A stretch of DNA of 64,000 nucleotides from Conoideocrella luteorostrata. Its lineage: Eukaryota; Ascomycota; Sordariomycetes; Hypocreales; Clavicipitaceae. The stretch spans positions 310,001-374,000 of the forward strand of contig JASWJB010000001.1 in the NCBI GenBank assembly GCA_032433595.1. Reading direction: 5' to 3'. The translations under genes and the position numbers were made by a program. Below are positions 56,536 through 64,000 of the stretch, one piece after another. The notes under the pieces were generated by a model. The model searched no databases, had not been told where the DNA came from, and saw nothing but the letters and a program-made list of their open reading frames with translations. Within the stretch, counting starts at the first letter, position 1. Each line of letters starts with the position of its first letter.

Positions 56536-58204
56536 ATGTCGTTGTATGCATGGACCAGGCTTGCTGCCGTCGCCGGCCTCTGCTTCATCGTCTCCAGGGT
56601 CTGGGCGTGGTACCGGCTGAGGCACATTAAGGGGCCCCCGGCCGCGGCGTGGACCAGCTTATGGCTCGTCTACAAGACTCGGTCTGGACAGCTATTTTAT
56701 GACCTGGCAAGCATATGCAACCAATACGGCATGTTACACACTTCTTGTTGCGTTCCGCTCCGCATCAGCTGCCCAACAGCTCGCTACAGGGCTAACCAAG
56801 CAACACCTACAGGCCCAATTGCGCGCATCGCGCCCAATATTGTTGTTTGCGGCGACGCCGGCGAAGTGCGCCGCATGTGGGGAGTTCGCTCCCAGTTCGA
56901 CCGTGCACTCTGGTATAAGGGCTTCCAACTCGATCCGCCCCGAGACTGCACGTTGTCCATTCGCGATAATGACGCACATGCCGTCCTCCGATCGAAATTA
57001 GTCCCCGGGTATAGTGGCAAGGATGTCCCGGGACTGCATAAATCTGTGGACAGAGGGGTAGCCCGGTTCATACGCCTAATCGAAGATAAATATCTGTCCA
57101 GCCATTCTGTATATCGACCCGTCGATTTGGCCCGCAAGTTCCAGTACATGACACTCGACATCATCTCCAGCATCGCTTTCGGAGAACCCTTTGGGTTTAT
57201 GGATGAGGATGACGATAAGTTCGGGTACATTCAAACCACAGAGGACACCGTGCCGATGATGCAAATGTTTGCCATCGTGCCATGGCTGGTTGCTTTGCTG
57301 CAATCGCCAATTTGCAAGGCAATGATGCCATCGGAAACGGACACTGTTGGTCTGGGTCCCATCATGGCTATTGCTAAGAGGATCGTTGGGGAAAGATACG
57401 GACCTGCGGCAATTGAACGCCGTGACATGTTAGGATCATTCGTATCACATGGGCTTGATCAGAGAGATGCAGAATCAGAGTCTCTCGTGCAAATGTAAGT
57501 GTCAAAGTTCCTTCCACCACGTAAGGTGCTTACAATCTTTAGCCTTGCAGGGTCCGACACCACCGCCACTGCTCTTCGGACAATCGTTGTCAACGTTGTG
57601 ACAAACAGACGTATTTTTACACACCTCCAACGAGAAATTGACGACGGGATTGCAGGCGGCCTCATATCCTCCCCAATTGCTGAAGCTGAAGCACGAAAGC
57701 TTCCCTTCCTCCAAGCATGCATCAAAGAAGGCTTCCGTATTTGGCCGCCTATCACTGGCATTATGCCCCGGATCTCAGCAACGGATGCGACTCTCTGCGG
57801 TGTTCATATTCCGTCCGGAACCAATGTAGCATGGAGTGCCAAGGCCGTACTTCACTCCACGGATGTTTTTGGATCTGATGCAGACATATATTGGCCGGAC
57901 CGTTGGCTAACAGCCGATCGGGAGAGGCTTCAGGTTATGGAGAACACTGTGGATCTCTGCTTCGGGCAGGGAAGATGGGGATGCTTGGGTCGGTCGATCG
58001 CGTTGTTGGAGTTGAACAAGATCATTGTTGAGGTAAAACTTGACCCCGGATGGTGTCGGCTATTACAACCGTTCTAACTTTTGGCAGTTGCTACGCCGCT
58101 TTGACTTCAGCATAGTCAATGCGGAACGTCCCATCAAGAACGCCTTCACAGGTGTCCTGATACAGTCTCAATTATACATGCGGGTATCACGACGCCCTGG
58201 TTGA
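56536..58204 (+). CDS. Cytochrome P450 (pisatin-demethylase-like group)
   Basis: Four exons, 56536-56728, 56813-57494, 57543-58032 and 58088-58204, encode 493 residues. An N-terminal membrane helix (LAAVAGLCFIVSRVWAWY) is followed by the RHIKGPPAAAW hinge. Catalytic features are intact: I helix LAGSDTTATALR, ExxR as KEGFR, YWPDRW, and heme loop FGQGRWGCLGRS with Cys439. The overall pattern (GPIARIAPN, LTLDIISSIAFG-like, PFGFMDEDDD) resembles fungal P450s near pisatin demethylase. The first intron uses a GC donor (G|GCATGT) and a CTAAC branch. It is in frame, so translation without splicing would insert 28 residues. The start ATG at 56536 is chosen for the membrane anchor, although the frame is open further upstream. 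Expected role: ER monooxygenase, probably tailoring a metabolite with the neighbouring methyltransferase. Confidence 0.86.
56729..56812 (+). other. GC-AG intron of the P450 gene
   Basis: An 84-bp candidate intron with donor G|GCATGT, branch GCTAACC and acceptor CTACAG. Its removal restores the family order NQYG-PIARIAPN. It contains no stop in the coding frame, so retention would still give a longer protein. Confidence 0.65.
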
Positions 58205-59753
58205 TCCTGCACCTAGCTCTAGATTCATTCAACATGTTTCTCCATATTCGTCACACGGAAATGTTATTCATTAACAACAAGTACAATTTTCAGTTGTGAG
58301 GGGATACGACGTCAGCCTTTTTAATGCGTATTATTTCGGCAATCGTTAAACCGCCATACGCGAAACAACAGTATGCATCAGCTTCCTTGAAGCAGTATTA
58401 CGAATAACGAACGATGACCGAGATATCCCGCGTTGGTTATGGATCAGGCCGGAGCACTTGAGGTTGAAATTCTCCACAGAAGCCGGGTGTGTTTTCTCGA
58501 CTATAGCGCGAAGCGATATTCACTCTATTGATTGCCAGATGGCAACAACCATTCACCAAGCACGACATCTCTCCTTTCACTTGTCCGCTAACTCTCGATC
58601 GGGAATCGCTGAAACCAAACATGGAAAAAAGAGACGGCTCTGCTGTGATAGCCAGCGTCCAGACAGCTGTCGCCCGTCGTGTGTTACTTACTCTGTTTCA
58701 AGGGACTCGGCGACTTTTTGATATCCTCTCGAGTCCATCTGGCTCCAACCACATGAATTGATACTTCGCTCACATATCAGAATTTACAAGTTCTAATGTA
58801 ATAGCGCGTAGCTATGAAGTGCAATCTCGCAACGTCGCCGTGGCTCTACGTTAATTCAAGTGGCTGAAGTTTAATAGATTCTCATACAGTTACCATGTTT
58901 GAGTGTAATATTACCAAAGCCATCAATTCCACGAGACGTCCACGATCAGCTTAGTCCTCGTATTGTTCATATTCCGATAGCGTTTGACGCGTTCATTATG
59001 CCGCAACAGATGCTGTATGTCATTACGGAATACGTTCCAGCGATGACTACCTCATTTTTAGGGACGAGACCCTTGGGTAGAGGAACAAACCCTCGAAGGC
59101 CGGTCAACGATAAATTGGAGGAAGGAGGTTTCCAAGATCAAACAAATTTTTCATATATAATGCCTCAGCGGTAATTCAAGTAATCCATGATGACCCGCAC
59201 GCACAATAACTGGCCCGCCGCCAGTCAAATGCAACGACCGCAGCGCGGCAGCTACAGACTGTCTGACGAGTCTGACGAGGGAAAAAGCTTAGAAGGTACT
59301 TTCCCCCCTGATGTGGCCGGTGGGGTACCTAACACGTTTCGGGCTAGGTCCTACCGCATATTTGTTTTCTCCTACGGTATATTTACTTGCCCGACTAGCG
59401 GAAGCCACAGAATCCTTCCACACTAAGTTGAATAGGAACAATAGGAAACTATCGAATTAGATGACCAACAACGTCTGACGGAATCATAGATGGACATCAA
59501 AGAGAGGAGTTTCATGTATAAATAGTAGTCAAATTCCTCTGTAAATTAGATAGAAATCAAGGGCAATATTCCACTGCAAGCATCAGAAAGGTCGTAGCTG
59601 CTCACATCGTGACAGCAATCGTACAAGACATGGGCGGTAGGGGCATGTTACGCTATAAACGTGAGCCAGGTCAACTTTTTGTGCAGTCTTTTTCGTCTCG
59701 CCTGCGACGAAGTCATACTCCACATACAGTTTCCACGTCACTCTCTAGTTGTA
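58205..59753. other. Intergenic region, no supported gene
   Basis: Only short frames without recognised domains. Contains the second copy of the 54088 repeat at 59597-59637. Confidence 0.55.
59597..59637 (+). repeat. Dispersed repeat shared with 54088-54130
   Basis: CGTAGCTGCTCACATCGTGA matches the other copy except at two C/T positions. Confidence 0.5.
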
Positions 59754-60794
59754 TCACGTAGCCCGAGGATCAGGCGGCCAAACAGGAATCATGTCATCGC
59801 TTCTGGAGTAGCTCGCGGCCTTGTGCAGCGCCTCGAGCTCCGGGCCGTGTCGAAACGGCTTGATCCTCGCGTCGCCCTCCAAGTCGCGCTGCGTAAGCCT
59901 CGCCATCAACAGTGGCATGATGTAATTAAGCTCGACCCTCAGCGGCCCGTATTCTGTGTCTTGGGGCTCCCAGAGCCACAGGAACGGCCTCTTCTTGTCG
60001 ATGGACGCCAACGCCTCGTCGTCAACGTAGAGGAAGGCGTCCTTTCTCAGCCCCGCCGGCACGGTTCCGGCGTCTCGTAGCTCCTTGAATTTTTCTTGCA
60101 ACAACTTTTCGTCGCGATTGTTGTTGTCCTCGGTCTCCATCAGGTGCAGCTGAAAGTTGTCCATGATGGGCATCTTGGCCTTGAACTCTTCCCATTTGGC
60201 CGCTTCCGCGGCGGGGTAGAACAAAATCAGGCCGCATGCACCGCTGTTGGCTTGCTCTAGGACGTGCTTCTGCCAAGACGTCATGAGCGCGCGCTTGATC
60301 TGTAGCACTTCACTGCCCTGGTAGTACTCGAGGACGGCGGCGGAGGCGGCGTCGCCGGCTTCCGCATAGACAGGCTGCGCAATTGCCCTGGCGTCCTTGA
60401 GGCTCTGGGGTGTAACGGCATCGACGGCTGCGTATCGCAGATCTTTATCATGCTGGGTCTGGCGCAGTTGCAGGGCCGTCTTGTCGGTCTGGTGCTTCCA
60501 CCGTACGCCGAGCTTCGGGATCTCGGCCTCGTCGTAGTTAAGCTTTTCGCGGCGCAGTGCCTTTTGCACAACCTCCTCAAATGGCAGGCCGCACTTTTCG
60601 CGGCACAGCTCGTCTTCTTGCTCTGGCGGCGGGCGAAGCGTGATGGTGCGCATCTCAGCGTCCGTGATGGATGGCGGGTCGGCTACGGCACGCTCATATA
60701 GCTCTCGGGTGGCATGGTCCGAAGGAATTGGCGTCGTGTCGACTGTGACGGCGTTTGGTATGCCGAAAAGGGGATATTTCTGGACGTTGGCCAT
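59754..60794 (-). CDS. Hypothetical protein, 346 residues
   Basis: A complete single-exon frame with strong third-position GC bias, unlike its flanks, which supports it as a real gene. No signal peptide or membrane helix is visible. The composition is charged and mainly helical (VQKALRREKLNYDEAEI, QKHVLEQANSGACGLILFYP), with a hydrophobic strand-like segment ACGLILFYPAAEA. FLYVDDEALASIDKKRPFLW and YGPLRVELNYIMPLLMARL near the C-terminus look like structured core. I do not recognise the family. It is probably a cytosolic protein; nothing in the neighbours suggests a role. Confidence 0.7.
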   Translation of the reverse strand: MANVQKYPLFGIPNAVTVDTTPIPSDHATRELYERAVADPPSITDAEMRTITLRPPPEQEDELCREKCGLPFEEVVQKALRREKLNYDEAEIPKLGVRWKHQTDKTALQLRQTQHDKDLRYAAVDAVTPQSLKDARAIAQPVYAEAGDAASAAVLEYYQGSEVLQIKRALMTSWQKHVLEQANSGACGLILFYPAAEAAKWEEFKAKMPIMDNFQLHLMETEDNNNRDEKLLQEKFKELRDAGTVPAGLRKDAFLYVDDEALASIDKKRPFLWLWEPQDTEYGPLRVELNYIMPLLMARLTQRDLEGDARIKPFRHGPELEALHKAASYSRSDDMIPVWPPDPRAT

Positions 60795-61052
60795 GTTGGG
60801 GCGGTAATTTTGCCGTCCGAGGCAGGTAGAGCATGGCTGCTGCGGGTGTACGAAGCACAGAACGAGTAGTCATGGCGTCAAATGAGAATATATTGGGTAC
60901 TGTGGCGGTGTAAATTAACCCTTACTTGCTCACCTGCTGCAGACCGCATCGTGCTTCGCTACCTCCAAACACACGTCCGCACAACGCTTGTTCACATATC
61001 AAACCAGTATCTTTATGACCAAGACTGATGATATCTGCAGTTCGGTTTTTCT

Positions 61053-61871
61053 TTACATTGCTTCTTCGTGAAACTGTGAGCAACCGTAACGCTCCAGAAT
61101 GATCTGTGTCTTCAGCGCATCTCCCGAAATCAGCCATCCCATCTTCTGCAACTTGGACTTAATCCTGTTCCGTCCATCCGAGGCTGTAGAATTGCAATTC
61201 GCCTTAAAAGAAGCCTCGATGATGTACTCGATACCGTTTCCCGTGGAGTCGATAATAGGCCACACCTCAACATATAGCTTTATGTTATTCCATTTGCCGG
61301 TGTACCGCTTGGCGAGAATAGGGCCATAGATTCTTGACTTCTCCAATGCAATTGTGCCCCATTTTCGGCCAGGCCCCCAATTATCGAACTTGTCTGGCGC
61401 TTCCTTGATTAGCAGCGCTCGTGAGTCTTTCTTGCCGGGCAGGTGCAAGTTGCTAGTTCCAGAACAGGACGACTTTTTGGTATGGCTAATTGAAAGAGTC
61501 TGTTTTTCGTAGCCCCATTCGATTTGTGCCTCCCACTTGGTATCATGACTAGTAAAACCATCCTCCTTGGCCGTGGTCAACGCGGCGTCAATGTCGCCGT
61601 TTGCGATACTGTATCGTTTCTTATAGGTCAATTCAAGATCGGGTTTGTCTTCAGCCTTTCGGACTCGGACGTTCCATTCAGCAGCGAATATATCTTTGTC
61701 ACAGGTGTCGAGAAACTGAACATTCATCGCAGACGCGGCAGCAGACACGTTAAAGGTTGACAGGACGGTGTTGATCAGGCCATGTTCAGAGTCAAGGACC
61801 AGAGCCGGATCGAGCTGCATTCTGACCTCGTAGTCCGGCGTCATGCTTGCATTTATCTCTGATGGAGACAT
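61053..61871 (-). CDS. Hypothetical protein, 272 residues (possibly CYTH-like)
   Basis: A complete single-exon frame on the same strand as the 346-residue gene upstream of it in coordinates, 258 bp apart. The N-terminal half contains alternating charged strands, with VRMQLDPALVLD, FAAEWNVRVRKAED and DLELTYKKRYSI. Such Glu/Arg/Lys-rich strands are seen in CYTH (triphosphate tunnel) folds, but the key ExExK signature is not clear, so this is only a suggestion. The C-terminal half has KLYVEVWPIID and YIIEASFKANC, again beta-like. No signal peptide is present. Function unknown. Confidence 0.65.
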   Translation of the reverse strand: MSPSEINASMTPDYEVRMQLDPALVLDSEHGLINTVLSTFNVSAAASAMNVQFLDTCDKDIFAAEWNVRVRKAEDKPDLELTYKKRYSIANGDIDAALTTAKEDGFTSHDTKWEAQIEWGYEKQTLSISHTKKSSCSGTSNLHLPGKKDSRALLIKEAPDKFDNWGPGRKWGTIALEKSRIYGPILAKRYTGKWNNIKLYVEVWPIIDSTGNGIEYIIEASFKANCNSTASDGRNRIKSKLQKMGWLISGDALKTQIILERYGCSQFHEEAM

Positions 61872-62584
61872 GGTGCTTGGGACGGGTGTGATACGTTCAA
61901 ATTAATGACGCGTGATGTGGATGCGGAGAGTGAAGCGGCGAATTCAAGCTAGGGCGGTTGAAAAGTATTCTTCAACCCTATCAGCAAACAAGAACATGCA
62001 AAAATTGTGATGCTGAATGCGCTCAATGTTTGAGTAGATATGGCGAAATGCACAGGGTGTGTGAAAAAGCAGATAAGAGTTCTAGCTGCGCTCCAAAGTC
62101 GGGGTGGATCCAGCACATCATGAAAGGCAAAGGTACATATATACCTAGGTGGCCATAGAGATACCATAGGGCTTTATGATATCATCATGCATACACGCAT
62201 ACTTGGAGGCCAGGTACATATATCTTGCCACGGACCATATGCTGCAGCCACTGGAGAATACACTTGGTTCAATGCTAGTTTCCAACGTAAGTCAATTTTT
62301 GCGACGTCAGGACTCTGGTCTAGACTGAATATCTCGTAAAGAGTTTGAATTATGCTCTTCAGATCGCCCAATGCCGTTCGGATAGCGGGGGTAGATGCGT
62401 CCAGCCACGGCTGAAATCAAGCCACGTTGGCGGCTGTGCTGCATAATATTGGAGAACAGGTCACGCATGGAGGCTTCTAGGTAGATTAGGCCGTCTTCAT
62501 GGAGTTGAGATGTTATCTCAAATTTGAGCCACCCATGGTAACTGCGGGCAGTGCGCGAAATGCACGGCGCTCGAAAGGGCGGCA
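61872..62584. other. Intergenic, no supported gene
   Basis: About 700 bp upstream of both the 272-residue gene and the phosphotransferase pseudogene. No domain was recognised. Confidence 0.55.
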
Positions 62585-63546
62585 TTGTCTCTCAATGCAT
62601 CACCACCAGTAAGCAAACACACTCCCAACGGAAAACTTCGATCGTCATTGCTTACCCAGCTTCTATTTATTATGTGCCTAAAAACATGGCTGTTAATCCC
62701 ACAACGGGCAAGGGCAGCTGTGTATAAGCTTTTACACAAGGCAGGGAACTATCTTTACGAGACAAGCAATTCCTTTTCTGTCCAGCGTCTTCCCGTTGGC
62801 CTCTATCTTAAGTCTACGAGAATTGTAGGAGGCATCCAGAACGATTCAAACGCGCTGACAATGGTCCATCAGTACACAACAATCCCGGTTGTCAGAGCTT
62901 AGATCTAATATATGTCCCGAGCATAGTCTATAAGTCAGATCTATCCGACACTGAGGGAGATGAGGTAACTGAACACAGCTGTGAAAACGGCTTCTTGCTA
63001 ACATCACGTCTGCCAGGCGTTCCCTTTACCGACGCGATGAGCATGTTCTCCGATAGGGATGGCCGCAAGTTTGTTACTCAGATGCAGGATTACGTGGCAC
63101 AATTGCGAGTCATCCCCCCACTGCAAGAGGAAGGCGGCAAGATTTGCAACTCTCTCGGCAAAGCTGGTAGAGACCCTAGGGTTTGTTGCGCTGAACCTAT
63201 TGGAACCTTTGACGATGAAGTAGCCTTTAGCCAATATTTACGGTATCCAGATGACCCATCCCGGAGAGGGCATAAGATTACCTTTACGCATGCCGATCTG
63301 AATTTAAGGAATATTCTCGTTGATCGAGTCACGCGAATGGATGGGATCAAAGGCTGGCAGATTGTCGGTATTATAGACTGGGAGCTTTTATCCAGAGTAC
63401 TGCGATTGCACTAAAGCTCAGTTCGAAGGCTGGTGGTACTCTGAGCGTTGGACCAAGCTGCTGCATGAAAATTTCCGGCCATTTGGTGATTACTGCAACG
63501 AGCTCGCACTTGAGAGGCAGAGGTGGGCGCAGGGTGACGGGGCATG
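62585..63546 (+). pseudogene. Aminoglycoside-phosphotransferase (APH)-like kinase, frameshifted
   Basis: A fungal small-molecule kinase of the APH/choline-kinase fold in three frame segments. The first holds the N-lobe (AAVYKLLHKAGNYLYE, QRLPVGLYLK, GGIQNDSNALTMV) and ends at a TAG near 62900. One base out of phase, the frame resumes at LDLIYVPSIVYKSD and runs through GFLLTSRLPGVP to the catalytic loop FTHADLNLRNILV (HxDxxxxN) and VGIIDWE. Just after DWE, near 63383, a second shift with a small deletion removes the expected MAGW. The rest (YPEYCDCTKAQFEGWWYSER) continues in another frame to a stop at 63546. Two frameshifts within one gene indicate inactivation; sequencing error is the alternative. 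Confidence 0.72.
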
Positions 63547-64000
63547 ACGGGCGCGGCGTGTTGCTAAAGTGTACATGCACTGTACAGTCTTGAGCAAAAT
63601 ACCCTTCCGCTTTGTGATGATGAGGAGGTCACGGATCGGATAGGAGGAATCCATAGGATGCTGAAGGCTTTATGTACACTAAACCTGCGTTGTGTTAGCC
63701 CTCTCACTGTCGAAGCCGCCAAAAGCAGCGGCCATTCCCGCTAGATTCGGAAGGAAGAACAGTGCCTCCCGGGGACTGTTTGTATGACCCTCTACAATTT
63801 CAAATATCATAGAGTCATTTCTTGCACAAATCTTTTGTTGGACACAACGGTGTTGGAGTTGGAGAGTTTGGAATTGACGCTGCAACAGCTCGACACAGCT
63901 GATGCAGCTAGCATGCCCCAGGAGATATCCAACTGGTCGTGTGTCCCGCCAACGGCAGGCTCTCCATTACTGAGTGGACGTGAGCTTTAACCCGAATGGA
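63547..64000. other. Right-edge region
   Basis: No recognised gene; only a short frame at 63784-63990. A gene could begin beyond the window. Confidence 0.5.

Noticed and set aside
56281..57494. A single 405-codon frame starting upstream of the P450
   Set aside because: The extra N-terminal residues precede the membrane anchor and have no family support; the ATG at 56536 gives the normal P450 start.
1..64000. CRISPR array, phage or bacterial operon signals
   Set aside because: The only regular repeats are short coding or AT-rich tandems without spacers, and the gene structure is clearly fungal with spliceosomal introns.

Overview
The window looks like a piece of nuclear genome from a filamentous ascomycete, most likely a sordariomycete close to Hypocreales. 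The signs are short introns (about 48-106 bp) with CTAAC/CTGAC branch sites, and fungus-specific families: Rtt109, SAT4-type rhodopsin-like membrane protein, Zn2Cys6 regulator, F-box, DUF3712, LaeA-like methyltransferase and fungal P450s. All exon structures were rebuilt by hand from splice signals and reading-frame continuity. No transcript or database search was available.

Layout. 0-8.4 kb: one secreted M14 zinc carboxypeptidase (1.68-3.59 kb), then about 4.8 kb of gene-poor sequence. 8.4-20 kb is a gene-dense core: a six-exon SAT4 membrane protein, a secreted GH172/DUF2961 protein, the histone acetyltransferase gene rtt109, a D-2-hydroxyacid dehydrogenase, a gap with a 2EXR fragment and LTR relic, then a HAD hydrolase with a Thr/Asn-rich head. 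20-29 kb: a dead PTR2 peptide transporter, an F-box protein and 5 kb of gene-poor DNA with a tRNA-Leu relic. 29-36.5 kb: a DUF3712 protein, a nine-exon secreted GMC oxidoreductase, and a divergent Zn2Cys6 regulator/NmrA-like reductase pair. 38.6-47 kb: a GT31-like type II membrane glycosyltransferase, an AAA+ ATPase and a secreted trypsin with a tandem-repeat tail. 47-51.6 kb is an AT-rich graveyard with an inverted LTR relic. 51.6-58.2 kb: a CYP52-like P450, a ten-exon LaeA-like methyltransferase and a second P450 divergent from it. 59.7-64 kb: two unrecognised hypothetical proteins and a frameshifted aminoglycoside-phosphotransferase-like pseudogene.

How the genes may work together. Four products look secreted or surface-acting (carboxypeptidase, GH172, GMC oxidase, trypsin), which suits a fungus living on or in other organisms or on rich polymers. 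The Zn2Cys6/NmrA pair shares a 281-bp promoter region. The methyltransferase and second P450 share a 394-bp promoter region, with another P450 3 kb away. That could be a small tailoring cassette, but no PKS, NRPS or terpene backbone gene is visible. The core genes lie between AT-rich tracts holding LTR relics, disabled genes and an unusually frequent 9-mer (TACTCCGTA, 11 exact copies).
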